Source: Bryobacterales bacterium (GTDB lineage: Bacteria > Acidobacteriota > Terriglobia > Bryobacterales > Bryobacteraceae). From it: DNA of 64,000 bases. Position numbers and translations under genes: made by a program. Below are positions 17,510 to 25,400 of the stretch, piece by piece. Below the pieces are notes generated by a model, which saw only the letters and a program-made list of their open reading frames with translations, was not told where the DNA came from and did not search any database. Positions within the stretch are counted from its first letter, which is position 1; every line of letters starts with the position of its first letter. Location: the NCBI GenBank assembly GCA_019261985.1, contig JAFAQY010000091.1:1-64000 (forward strand). Reading direction: 5' to 3'.

Positions 17510-18313
17510 ATGGGCAAGGTCGGTGTCGTGCTCGGCAGCGGTCTCGGCGCCTTTGCGGAAGGCCTGCGCGGACGCGTCGAAACTCCCTATTCACAAATCG
17601 AGGGCTGGCCGGTTTCTACCGCGACCGGGCATGCGGGAAAGCTGGTAACCGGCCTCATCGGCGAAACCGAAGTCATTGTGCTGGCGGGCAGGGCGCATCT
17701 TTACGAGGGCTACACGGCGCACCAGACGGCGTTCGGGATTCGCGAGCTTCATCGCCGCGGAGCGAAGAGCGTGGTCCTGACCAACGCCGCGGGCGCCATC
17801 AACGTAAAATATTCCCCCGGGGATCTGGTGTTGATCTCCGACCACATTAACCTGTTGGGTGTGAACCCGCTCAGCGGACCCAACGACGAATCGCTGGGGC
17901 CTCGCTTTCCGGATTTGAGCGATGCCTACTCGCGGGAATACCGTGACATTGCGAAACAGGCCGGCGCATCGTTCGGGCTTTCGTTATCGGAAGGCGTCTA
18001 TGCCGCCGTCCCGGGGCCGAGCTACGAAACCCCCGCCGAGATCCGCTATTTGCGCATCATTGGGGCGGACCTGGTCGGGATGTCCACCGTCCCCGAAACC
18101 ATTGCGGCGAATCATCTGGGAATGAAGGTCCTGGCCATTTCCTGCGTGACAAACATGGCCGCGGGCATACTGCCCAAGAAGTTAGACCACGCCGAGGTGC
18201 TCGAAACCGGCGAGCGGGTTCGGGAAAAGCTGATCCAACTGCTAAATAATCTTATACCGCGGATTGCAGGCAGTGGAGCGGACAATCGGTTTTCGTCATC
18301 TGCTTCTCCCTAA
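17510..18313 (+). CDS. Purine-nucleoside phosphorylase (trimeric type)
   Basis: 267 aa, the length of trimeric PNPs such as PunA. Motifs include VVLGSGLG at the start (phosphate loop), GRAHLYEGY (active-site His), TNAAGAIN, GPSYETPAEIR, LVGMSTVPE and SCVTNMAAG with the base-binding Asn. It converts inosine or guanosine plus phosphate to the base and ribose-1-phosphate. A good ribosome-binding site (GGAGGG) lies 8 bases before the ATG. Last gene of the salvage cassette. Confidence 0.94.
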   Translation: MGKVGVVLGSGLGAFAEGLRGRVETPYSQIEGWPVSTATGHAGKLVTGLIGETEVIVLAGRAHLYEGYTAHQTAFGIRELHRRGAKSVVLTNAAGAINVKYSPGDLVLISDHINLLGVNPLSGPNDESLGPRFPDLSDAYSREYRDIAKQAGASFGLSLSEGVYAAVPGPSYETPAEIRYLRIIGADLVGMSTVPETIAANHLGMKVLAISCVTNMAAGILPKKLDHAEVLETGERVREKLIQLLNNLIPRIAGSGADNRFSSSASP

Positions 18314-18353
18314 ATCGATGCGGCCGTAATACGGCGGCGCTATAGGCTTCCAT

Positions 18354-18866
18354 TCAGCTCGCCTCGAGCGTGGCTCGAATATCGCGAAGCGTAATTACAA
18401 GCGTCATCGCCTCAGCCGGACATGGGTCAAAACCGAGCGCGATATAGAACTTTCGCGCCTCCTCAGAAATGGCGTGGACGACGATTCCGCGGACTCCAAT
18501 CGCGTTCGCCGCCTGGGCAATGCGGCGGGCCGCATCTCGAAACAGCGCGCGTCCAAAGCCCCGCCCCTGATAACTTCGATCAACCGCCAGACGGGCCAGC
18601 ACCACAACGGGAATGGGATCCGGAATGTTCCTTCGGAACCTGCCTGGGACCGCTGCTTGCACGATGGCGCCGGAGGCGAGGGCATAATAGGCGATAACGG
18701 TCTTTCCCTCGCAAACCACGTACGTCCTGGAAGCGCCATTTGCTTGGTTTACCCGGGCGCGGCGTCTGAGCCAATCATCCAAGACCGGCTCGCCCGAAGC
18801 GAAGTTGTCAAACTGATGCTCGTCGCTGAGTGGCTCGGGTGGCGAGAGAGGCTCACCTATTCCCAC
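18354..18866 (-). CDS. GNAT-family acetyltransferase toxin (TacT-like)
   Basis: 170 aa. GNAT fold with LARLAVDRSYQGRGFGRALFRDAARR (acyl-CoA-binding motif A, Q/RxxGxG) and a C-terminal ISEEARKFYIALGFDPCP strand-helix. The N-terminus LSDEHQFDNFASGEPVLDDWLRRRARVN is typical of TacT-type toxins that acetylate aminoacyl-tRNAs. The upstream DUF1778 gene overlaps its start by 10 bases, the standard order for this toxin-antitoxin class. The specific tRNA target is not determinable. Confidence 0.88.
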   Translation of the reverse strand: MGIGEPLSPPEPLSDEHQFDNFASGEPVLDDWLRRRARVNQANGASRTYVVCEGKTVIAYYALASGAIVQAAVPGRFRRNIPDPIPVVVLARLAVDRSYQGRGFGRALFRDAARRIAQAANAIGVRGIVVHAISEEARKFYIALGFDPCPAEAMTLVITLRDIRATLEAS

Positions 18867-19141
18867 GGCGCGCGTGTCTGCATAGTCTTCCGAAGCTGCT
18901 TATTCGCCTTCGGCGGGGCATCCAAGCGTGCCAGGAATTGACGATATGCCTTAGGATCTATCATAAACACAGTGCGATCCAGAACCGTGTCTTCGGCCGC
19001 GCGGCGAGCAGCATCCAGAACAAAATCCGTCCGGTTTTTGCCTGCGATTTCCGCTGCCCGATCGATCAGTTCGCGGACCCGCGGCTTGATGCGAAGATTG
19101 AGCGCTTCGCGTTTATTGGCTTCGTGTTGTGTTGCTCGCAC
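18857..19141 (-). CDS. DUF1778 antitoxin (TacA-like ribbon-helix-helix)
   Basis: 94 aa from a GTG at 19141, chosen because AGGAGG lies five bases upstream. The ribbon-helix-helix stretch EALNLRIKPRVRELIDRAAEIAGKNRTDFVLDAARRAAED is the DUF1778 signature, followed by a toxin-binding tail with FMIDPKAYRQFLARLDAPP, the segment that wraps GNAT toxins. It neutralises the acetyltransferase encoded downstream and should autoregulate through a site in the upstream spacer. Confidence 0.9.
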   Translation of the reverse strand: MRATQHEANKREALNLRIKPRVRELIDRAAEIAGKNRTDFVLDAARRAAEDTVLDRTVFMIDPKAYRQFLARLDAPPKANKQLRKTMQTRAPWE

Positions 19142-19168
19142 ATCGTCCTCCTAAATCCAGCATAGCAG

Positions 19169-19191
19169 CCGTAACGACGTTGTCTTTACGG
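19169..19191 (-). promoter_or_regulatory. Candidate TacAT operator/promoter
   Basis: An inverted repeat, CCGTAA (19169-19174) and TTACGG (19186-19191), surrounds a central AACGACGTT that is itself palindromic. On the minus strand it overlaps a possible promoter (AAGACA, 16 bases, TATGCT). It sits about 28 bases upstream of the antitoxin start, where ribbon-helix-helix antitoxins bind. The call is from symmetry only. Confidence 0.35.
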
Positions 19192-19235
19192 AGGCATGAT
19201 TAGAGGCTGCCCGGCGGAGCCAGAGCCATACGAGT

Positions 19236-20465
19236 TTACAGGCGGTAGATCGTAACCCCGCTCAACAGCTTCGGATAGAAATCCGTGGACTTTTGCGGCA
19301 TCACCCCTCCGGCGAAGGCGATGCGCGCCATATCCTCCATCGGGGTCGGCTCCAATAGAAATGCGATCTGCGCACTGTGGTCTTTGACTTGAGCGACGGC
19401 GGCATCGATTCCGCGAACGTACGTGATGTATTTCTCCTCGCGCACCGCCTCCTCGCCGATGCCCAACATATCGCCCAGGATCTCCTGATGAAGAACGGGG
19501 ACATCGAGTTCCTCTTCTTCGCGCGGCCGCTCCAGCAAGTGAATCGCGCCGCGCGTTACGGCGGCGATCCGAACGCGATCCGGCTGTGGAATCTGCAACG
19601 CTTTCCTCACCCCATCGACGGATTCGCATGTCGTCACCGTCCACCCATTCGCCGCATGCTCCAGGAATTTCCGTCCGTCGAATCCATCCAGGTTCCGCAG
19701 GACTCGATGCGTCGCCAGAATCTTCAGCCCCGGCGAGTGCATATTCACGAACGTCATCATCACGTACCCGGCCGAGGGAATGCCTCGCGATTCGTTGCGA
19801 AACGCCAGAGCGGTTTCATAACGATGGTGACCGTCGGCGATCAGCAGCTTTCGCGGCGCCAGTAGCTCCTGGATTTCCTCGATCGTGGCCGGATCCGTAA
19901 TGGCCGACAAACGGTGACGCGCTTGATAGTCGTCCAGCACATCCATCAGGGGCTTGCCGCCGTCTAACAGCCGGTCTACGTCCTGTTCCGGGTCTGGATA
20001 GAGCATGAAGATTTGTCCGAAGTGCGCGTGGGCCGCGCGGAGCAGATTCAGGCGATCCTTCTTCGGTCCGGAAAGCGTCTGCTCATGACGGTGCACCACT
20101 TTCGCCGAGTAATCCTCGATCTTTCCTAAACCGATGAAGCCCTTCCGCACCGCGCGCTCGCCCGTGTCGGGCACTTCGAATTCCTGCGAGTACGCGTAGA
20201 AGGCGGGAACGGAATCCTGCGCCAGAATGCCTTCTTGGATCCAGTTCTCGAGATAATCAGCGGCTCGCGTATATACGTTGTTCTTGTCGTCGTCGGACGC
20301 GAATCGCTCGCCCAGGATGATGCGGACGAGGTTGAAGGGGCTATTCTCCAGATACCGGGCTTGCATCTCCGGGCTGATCTTGTCGTAAGGCTGCGTCACC
20401 AGCCGCGCGGGATCGCCGGCTTTCGCGGTATAGCGAAATGCTTTGAACGGTTTTACAATCGCCAC
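19236..20465 (-). CDS. DUF1015 family protein
   Basis: The track starts upstream at 20555 inside lgt. The GTG at 20465 gives VAIVKPFKAFRYTAKAGDPARLVTQPYDKIS, the conserved DUF1015 N-terminus, and 409 aa. The motif ADGHHRYETALAFRNE is the family hallmark and could form a nucleotide or metal site. The biochemical role of DUF1015 is unknown. The start codon overlaps the lgt stop (TAGTG), so the two genes are coupled. Confidence 0.88.
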   Translation of the reverse strand: MAIVKPFKAFRYTAKAGDPARLVTQPYDKISPEMQARYLENSPFNLVRIILGERFASDDDKNNVYTRAADYLENWIQEGILAQDSVPAFYAYSQEFEVPDTGERAVRKGFIGLGKIEDYSAKVVHRHEQTLSGPKKDRLNLLRAAHAHFGQIFMLYPDPEQDVDRLLDGGKPLMDVLDDYQARHRLSAITDPATIEEIQELLAPRKLLIADGHHRYETALAFRNESRGIPSAGYVMMTFVNMHSPGLKILATHRVLRNLDGFDGRKFLEHAANGWTVTTCESVDGVRKALQIPQPDRVRIAAVTRGAIHLLERPREEEELDVPVLHQEILGDMLGIGEEAVREEKYITYVRGIDAAVAQVKDHSAQIAFLLEPTPMEDMARIAFAGGVMPQKSTDFYPKLLSGVTIYRL

Positions 20466-21250
20466 TAGGCGGGCACCGGTTTGGAGATTCTGGCCGCCCC
20501 GGTTGGACGGAGCAGGAGCAGGCCGCCAGCAAGAGCCACTCCAATTGCGATCCACTGCGTGATGGAAAGCGGCAGCCCGAACGGCAGAGCTTGTTCGTGG
20601 AAGCGGGTAAATTCGATCAGGAAGCGGATGACTGAGCTAACAACCAAATAAAGGCCGATAATCTTTCCCGGTTCGTGCGGCTTGCCGAAGCGCCACATCA
20701 AATAGCCGAACAACAACGCCTCCGTCGCAAATTCGTAGAGTTGGGAAGGATGTAAAGGCGTCTCGAGCGGGACGCCGGTCAACGCCCACGCCTGCGGATT
20801 GTGAAATGTCACGGCCCAGGGCAGATGCGTCTCCTTGCCCCAGCAGCAGCCAGCGGCAAAACAACCCAAACGCCCGATGGCATGGCCAATGGCGATGCCC
20901 GGAGCGAAGCAGTCGGCCGTTTCCAAAAACGGCAGCTTGGACCGGCGCATGTACAGGAAAGCCACAATCAGCGCCAGAATCAGGCCCCCTTGAAACACAC
21001 CCGCCGCTTGCAAAAAGCCGAGCGAGAATACCTGCACATCCGGCCAATCGAACCAGATCATCAGCAGCTTTGCGCCGAGCAATCCGGCAAGAGCGACGTA
21101 CACTGCCAGATTGGTGACAAGATCGCCGTTCAAGCCGCTGCGGCGCGCAAGCCGAACCGTGATCCAGAGGCCTACCAGGAAACCTAGAGCGACCAGAACG
21201 CCGTATGTGGGGATATAGAACTTGCCGAATTCGACGAGCTTCGGGAGCAA
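20465..21250 (-). CDS. lgt: Phosphatidylglycerol-prolipoprotein diacylglyceryl transferase
   Basis: 261 aa, seven predicted membrane segments. The Lgt signature is present as GHAIGRLGCFAAGCCWGKET, and the N-terminus contains FGKFYIPTYGVLVALGFLVG. Lgt transfers diacylglycerol from phosphatidylglycerol to the lipobox cysteine of prolipoproteins in the inner membrane, the first step in lipoprotein maturation. It is followed without a gap by the DUF1015 gene. Confidence 0.95.
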   Translation of the reverse strand: MLPKLVEFGKFYIPTYGVLVALGFLVGLWITVRLARRSGLNGDLVTNLAVYVALAGLLGAKLLMIWFDWPDVQVFSLGFLQAAGVFQGGLILALIVAFLYMRRSKLPFLETADCFAPGIAIGHAIGRLGCFAAGCCWGKETHLPWAVTFHNPQAWALTGVPLETPLHPSQLYEFATEALLFGYLMWRFGKPHEPGKIIGLYLVVSSVIRFLIEFTRFHEQALPFGLPLSITQWIAIGVALAGGLLLLRPTGAARISKPVPA

Positions 21251-21279
21251 GCTTCAGCATAGCATCCGAAGATTAAACG

Positions 21280-22287
21280 CTACTTTCCTGTTTTCTTGCC
21301 CTGCGCGGCCGCGATAACTTTTTCCCGCTCCCCGCGCGACCACGCATCCTGAATCTGATCTTCCGAGTACCCGGCGATGCGCCCGACCAAAATAAACGCG
21401 GGCAGGGCATGCGGCAGGGTCTTCCAGCGCGCCATCTCCACCAGCGAGAGTAAAGCCCGCTCGCGTAACTGGGCGAGGATGCCGGCATCGCGCGTGTCGG
21501 TTAGAATTTGCAGCGCCGACATTCCGCGGTTGCGGTCCGACCAAGCCAGCGAATTAAGCATCTCGATGAACCACGTTGGCTCGATTCTGATGCCCGCCTT
21601 GGGATTTAGCCGCGCGTACACGGCCAATGCCATCAGGCCGCGCGCCGCAATATCGCGCACGCCCGGATCGGCATCCTTCATCGCGAACTGCATCTCAGTC
21701 AGCGCGACCTTCTTATCAGGCGCGTAGCCGATGATGTAGACGGCGGCGGCGCGCTGATCCTCGTCCTCTGAATCGTGCAGGACCATTCGCAAATCCTCGA
21801 GATGCTGTTCGGCTACCGACGGGAACATATCCTGAACCGCGCGCGCGGTCTGATCGGCCATCCGCGAATAGCCTTCCGTCAGATCTTCGGCGGTCGATCC
21901 CCGGCGCACCGCATCGTTGAACACTTCCTGAAACCTGCGGTAAGCCGCGAGTACCTCATCGGGAAGCTTCGAATCGCCCTCGGGCGGATCGCGCAATTCG
22001 AAATGCGGCGCTCCGCGCTCCTCGATTCCGACATAAAGGATCATCTTGTCGTCGTCGCAACAGACTGCCTCTAAATGCGATTCGATTACTCCCGAGAGCT
22101 TATCCAGGCTCTCCTCCGCGTTGCCCTTCGACGGGGGAAGGAAATCGCCCTCCCGCACGCCGAGCGTCTGCCGGATCTTCGCCTCCGAGATCTTCCGCAG
22201 CCCGAAAAAATCGATGGTTCCGATGCGCGGCGGCGATTGCGCGGCAGCAGCAGCAGCGAGCAACAAGGCGAGTGAATACCGGCGCAT
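21280..22287 (-). CDS. Secreted protein with POTRA-like N-terminus and helical repeats
   Basis: The ATG at 22287 gives a clean signal peptide, MRRYSLALLLAAAAAAQ; the track start 28 codons upstream is unlikely. The mature protein of about 318 aa begins IGTIDFFGLRKISEAKIRQTLGVREGDFL, which has the strand-helix-helix-strand rhythm of a POTRA domain. From about residue 130 the sequence is helical and resembles HEAT-type repeats (AAVYIIGYAPDKKVALTEMQFAMKDADPGVRDIAARGLMAL). I do not recognise a named family. A periplasmic scaffold role is only an inference. Confidence 0.75.
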   Translation of the reverse strand: MRRYSLALLLAAAAAAQSPPRIGTIDFFGLRKISEAKIRQTLGVREGDFLPPSKGNAEESLDKLSGVIESHLEAVCCDDDKMILYVGIEERGAPHFELRDPPEGDSKLPDEVLAAYRRFQEVFNDAVRRGSTAEDLTEGYSRMADQTARAVQDMFPSVAEQHLEDLRMVLHDSEDEDQRAAAVYIIGYAPDKKVALTEMQFAMKDADPGVRDIAARGLMALAVYARLNPKAGIRIEPTWFIEMLNSLAWSDRNRGMSALQILTDTRDAGILAQLRERALLSLVEMARWKTLPHALPAFILVGRIAGYSEDQIQDAWSRGEREKVIAAAQGKKTGK

Positions 22288-22318
22288 GAATCGTTGGACG
22301 CGGCGGCGCGGGCCGCCG

Positions 22319-22774
22319 TTATAGCTGTTTTTCCGCAAGCGGGCCGACCACCGGCAAAACCCACCGCTCATTGTTATAAGCCTTGTACATCAGCGCCAGC
22401 CATAAAACAAAAACGCCCAAGCCGAACGCGGACCAGATGGAGGCGGAGATCACCCAGCCGGCGAAAGGAATCAACATGAAGCTGTGGGTCACGATGTTGA
22501 GAATGATGCTGACCACGATCACTGCAATCCAGGCGAAGATCGACTGGAAAGCGTGAAACCGGATGTTCCGGTTGCGATTATACGGCTCCATCACCAGAAA
22601 CAGCACACCCGTCAATACGCCGAGCAGATAACACAACGCGGCGGCGACATTTTCCTGTAAACCTGGCAGCGCGGCCGATGCGCGCGGTGGTGGCGCCGCT
22701 CCGGGAGCCGCCGCTCCGCAATTGCCGCAGAAATTTCCGCGCAACTCAGAGCCGCAATGGGAACAAAAGGGCAT
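22319..22774 (-). CDS. DUF4870-type membrane protein with N-terminal zinc ribbon
   Basis: 151 aa. An N-terminal zinc ribbon (CSHCG...CGNCG) is followed by a Pro/Ala linker and three membrane segments: VAAALCYLLGVLTGVLFLVM, FQSIFAWIAVIVVSIILNIV and GWVISASIWSAFGLGVFVLWLAL. The spacing with NRNIRFHAFQSI between the first two is characteristic of the DUF4870/TIC20-like fold. Such proteins are widespread in soil bacteria and their function is unknown. Confidence 0.8.
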   Translation of the reverse strand: MPFCSHCGSELRGNFCGNCGAAAPGAAPPPRASAALPGLQENVAAALCYLLGVLTGVLFLVMEPYNRNRNIRFHAFQSIFAWIAVIVVSIILNIVTHSFMLIPFAGWVISASIWSAFGLGVFVLWLALMYKAYNNERWVLPVVGPLAEKQL

Positions 22775-22842
22775 CTTTGCTCTCCAATTTACACCAGATA
22801 GCGAGCGGAATACCCCGGGCCGGCCCGACCGGCGCCCGAGTG

Positions 22843-23166
22843 TTAACCGCGTGAGCCGACGTGAATTACCTTTCCTGGCTGTGCCGCGTCAATGGCGGCC
22901 GACAGCTCCGGCAATAATGGACGGTAGTATTCCATCCGATTCCTTCGGACGTGCATGATGATGATTCCAAATGTGAGCTTATCCAGATTGTGCTGGAACT
23001 CGAAACCGCGGTCCGTCACGAACACGTCGAATCTCCCTTGGATCGCGTCTATCAAATGGTGATCTCGAATCTGGCGCCATTCAGTCGTGACCGCAGTCAC
23101 AACGTCGTGTTCTGAGAATGCCTGTCGCAATCGCGGGTTCACGCATTCATCGATCAGGATACGCAC
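22843..23166 (-). CDS. DUF5615 PIN-like toxin
   Basis: 107 aa. It starts MRILIDECVNPRLRQAF, the DUF5615 (PIN-like) signature with acidic residues at 6-7, and later has DVFVTDRGFEFQHNL with another acidic pair. DUF5615 proteins are presumed PIN-fold RNases of toxin-antitoxin pairs. Its start overlaps the end of the DUF433 gene upstream by 13 bases, the standard order for this pair. The catalytic acids look intact, so it may be active. Confidence 0.85.
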   Translation of the reverse strand: MRILIDECVNPRLRQAFSEHDVVTAVTTEWRQIRDHHLIDAIQGRFDVFVTDRGFEFQHNLDKLTFGIIIMHVRRNRMEYYRPLLPELSAAIDAAQPGKVIHVGSRG

Positions 23167-23393
23167 TCGATGAGCCGGTCCTTGGCCAGCTCTAGGAATT
23201 GCACCGCCTGATCGCGATTTACGACTGGAAAATCGTTCAGGAAATGGTCCAGCGTGTCGCCCTCCTCAATGTAGTCGAGGAGCGTTTGGACGGGAACCCT
23301 TGTCCCCGTGAAGCACGGGGTCCCGTGCATGATTTCGGGGTCTACCGAAACTATTTCTGCAATACGAGCTTTTTGCTCGGATCTCACATCCAT
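23154..23393 (-). CDS. DUF433 antitoxin
   Basis: 79 aa. The sequence IVSVDPEIMHGTPCFTGTRVPVQTLLDYIEEGDTLDHFLNDFPVVNRDQAVQFLELA is a full DUF433 winged-helix domain. DUF433 proteins accompany DUF5615 PIN-like toxins and act as their antitoxins and DNA-binding autoregulators. Only 18 bases separate its start from the upstream DUF218 gene, so it probably shares that transcript or has a promoter inside the DUF218 gene. Confidence 0.87.
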   Translation of the reverse strand: MDVRSEQKARIAEIVSVDPEIMHGTPCFTGTRVPVQTLLDYIEEGDTLDHFLNDFPVVNRDQAVQFLELAKDRLIECVS

Positions 23394-23411
23394 AGTTTAG
23401 GGCAGGGTACC

Positions 23412-24005
23412 TCACATGTGCAGCCACGTAGCCGCCGTCTTCATCCACTCGAATAAGAACGTCTTCCGCCCTTCGCGGTCGTGCCACCACGCATGTGTCG
23501 TAAAGTGCGTGTCCGGAGCCGATACCACAATAAACTGAATGCCCGGCGCGGCTGATCGAAATTCATTGCCCGCGCGACGGGTGTGATATGTGCTCGTAAC
23601 CAGCAGCACGCGATGTGCGCCCAACTTCCTAAATTCTTGCGCGGCGGCTATGGCTTCTTCGTGAGTGGAACTCGCCAGGTTGGGAAAAGGTACAAAGTAC
23701 GATTGCGGATAACCCGCGCGCACGGCAAACGGGATCGCCAAATCGCATTCATTCAGGCCATACAGGCCGTAAGGCCCGCTGATAACGGCTTGAGAGACGT
23801 ACCCTTCCCTCGCAAGCGCGGCTGCCCGAAGAATGCGGTTGCCGGTCTGATCTCCGGCCGGGACGAATGCCACATCGGCATGCTGCGGAGGATCGGATTT
23901 ATCTAAAAACCCGCCCAATCCGGCCAGGATTTGGTTGTGCAGGAGGGCGCAGCCCGCGACCGCCGCCAAACAGCCCAGCGCAATGAGCCGCAGTGCCCGA
24001 TTCAC
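23412..24005 (-). CDS. DUF218 (SanA/YdcF/ElyC-like) envelope protein
   Basis: 197 aa with an N-terminal signal or membrane anchor (LRLIALGCLAAVAGCALL). The DUF218 core includes ADVAFVPAGDQTGNRILRAAALAREG, STHEEAIAAAQEF and VLLVTSTYHTRRAGNEFR. Relatives SanA and ElyC affect envelope integrity and peptidoglycan precursor lipid metabolism in enterobacteria, but the reaction is not settled. Eleven bases separate it from the upstream membrane-protein gene, suggesting an operon. Confidence 0.82.
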   Translation of the reverse strand: MNRALRLIALGCLAAVAGCALLHNQILAGLGGFLDKSDPPQHADVAFVPAGDQTGNRILRAAALAREGYVSQAVISGPYGLYGLNECDLAIPFAVRAGYPQSYFVPFPNLASSTHEEAIAAAQEFRKLGAHRVLLVTSTYHTRRAGNEFRSAAPGIQFIVVSAPDTHFTTHAWWHDREGRKTFLFEWMKTAATWLHM

Positions 24006-24016
24006 CTATCTAATAT

Positions 24017-24661
24017 TTACTTTTCGTCGGAGCTGCGCTGATCCAAGTGACCGACGGTCTTCAGGCGCTGGAACATCCGCTCCACTTCTTCTTCCTCTTC
24101 GGGAAGCAGAAGCTGGTAACGCGGCGCTGGAAGCTGCTTTTGCGCGGTTTTGGAAGGCTCGCCCCAGAACTGGCGGTAGGGAATGCCATCCAGCAGCGCT
24201 TCGCGCGAGTACCGCCGCAAATATCGCAGCAGGCTACCGCAGGAATCGGCATCGCCGGGATGCACCAGCAGAACCCGGGTATCCTCGCCGTTTTCCCCGC
24301 GCAATGTCAGGTGAACGGCAAGGGGAATATTCCATCCGGTCTGATCCAGGCGGCGAATGGAGCTCCACGCGATCTGGCGCGTGCCGACCTTCAGATGTTT
24401 CTCATCGATCTCAATCGCCGGGCGGAACGCGAGCATCAAGAGAACCACTGCCGGTAATGCAAAAAGAATGGCCGCAAGCCATGCGGGACTGAAGCTCGCC
24501 GGAAACCCCACCCAATCGGGAACCCAGGCTCGTACGATCTCCTCCCAAGAGGCGCCCCAGCGCAACGCGATTCCAGCCGAGAGCAACATTCCCGCGGTCG
24601 CGGCAAGACCCATCGAAAGGTACCGTCGTGAGGGAGTAAAGCGAACCACCGGGCGACTCAC
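24017..24661 (-). CDS. Membrane protein with PH-like domain
   Basis: 214 aa. Two hydrophobic segments lie at about residues 17-34 (GLAATAGMLLSAGIALRW) and 58-78 (AWLAAILFALPAVVLLMLAF), followed by FRPAIEIDEKHLKVGTRQIAWSSIRRLDQT, the pattern of bacterial PH-like (bPH) domains. An acidic tail (LLPEEEEEVERMF) completes the protein. No named family or substrate. It appears to head a short operon with the DUF218 gene. Confidence 0.72.
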   Translation of the reverse strand: MSRPVVRFTPSRRYLSMGLAATAGMLLSAGIALRWGASWEEIVRAWVPDWVGFPASFSPAWLAAILFALPAVVLLMLAFRPAIEIDEKHLKVGTRQIAWSSIRRLDQTGWNIPLAVHLTLRGENGEDTRVLLVHPGDADSCGSLLRYLRRYSREALLDGIPYRQFWGEPSKTAQKQLPAPRYQLLLPEEEEEVERMFQRLKTVGHLDQRSSDEK

Positions 24662-24720
24662 ATTTCTAGGCTACACCATCTTCCGGCAAAGCTCGAATCA
24701 GTTTTTCCCGACGCTGAAGC

Positions 24721-24773
24721 TGTGGGGCAGGCTTGAGCCTGCGGCGGGATTCAGCCCGCCTGTAAACGGTTAC
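24721..24773 (+). repeat. Double-hairpin intergenic repeat, copy C (near-consensus)
   Basis: Left flank TGTGGGGCAGG, hairpin 1 GCAGGC-TTGA-GCCTGC (24727-24742), hairpin 2 GGCGGG-ATTCAG-CCCGCC (24743-24760), then a right flank ending CGGTTAC. The right flank is shared with copies D and G, so the conserved unit extends beyond the hairpins. It lies between two convergent or tandem minus-strand gene ends and touches the stop codon of the next gene. Confidence 0.88.
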
Positions 24774-25063
24774 TAAGCGTTAGAAGCTTCCGTGCGCGTG
24801 CAGCAGTCATGCGTGTATTCATGCCGCATCAGCGCCGACCGCGCTTCGTCAAGGTTCTTGCGCGCCCGTTCCGCGCGCTGCCAAGCTTGATTAAACTCGC
24901 CGCCCGGCGCATAGGGGAGCACTTCCACCGCGTCGCTGAAACTTTTCGCCGCCAGGCGATAGAGTTCCACGAAAGCGCACCATTCCGCACAGGGCGTTTT
25001 CTGTGCCTGTGACCTCCTTGCATGGAGACGAATCGGGGGAGCGGCCATTGTTGATACGGACAT
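24773..25063 (-). CDS. Small hypothetical protein
   Basis: The ATG at 25063 (MSVSTMAAPPIRLH) gives 96 aa; the track start at 25123 adds 20 residues that look non-coding. The protein is helical, with EWCAFVELYRLAAKSFSDAVEVLP and AWQRAERARKNLDEARSALMRHEYTHDC forming two probable amphipathic helices, and has several cysteines. It has no recognised domain. The stop codon overlaps the end of repeat copy C. Confidence 0.6.
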   Translation of the reverse strand: MSVSTMAAPPIRLHARRSQAQKTPCAEWCAFVELYRLAAKSFSDAVEVLPYAPGGEFNQAWQRAERARKNLDEARSALMRHEYTHDCCTRTEASNA

Positions 25064-25400
25064 CGTTAACCTCTGGTTCGTGGAATCGTGTTGGTGTCGG
25101 ACGCAGGCGCCAACATGCGTCATTACTCTTCTACTTTTCGGACAGGGAAATCAGCATCTTTAGAGAACTCTGAGGAGAGAATCTAAAAGTGCTCGGCGGC
25201 TTTCAGAGGACGTTCAGTACCGCTATTACAATGTTAAACCTTTTCTGTTTCCCTCTTCAAGAAAAAAATTTAATTACCCCCATTTTTGATTATTTGAACT
25301 TCTTCGACGAACATAGCCAACGGGCCGCCACTCATTGCTTCCATCCTTCAAGACAGTCTATTTCTAAGCCAAACGACCTACCGAGTTATAGTCGAAGTAA
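25064..25400. other. Intergenic spacer with an AT-rich island
   Basis: About 337 bases between divergent genes. The part from roughly 25185 to 25390 is much more AT-rich than its surroundings, with an A7 run followed by TTTAATTA near 25263-25276. A 71-aa frame (25189-25404, plus strand) crosses it but has no good ribosome site and no family resemblance. It probably holds the promoters of both flanking genes, though no single promoter could be fixed. Confidence 0.5.
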
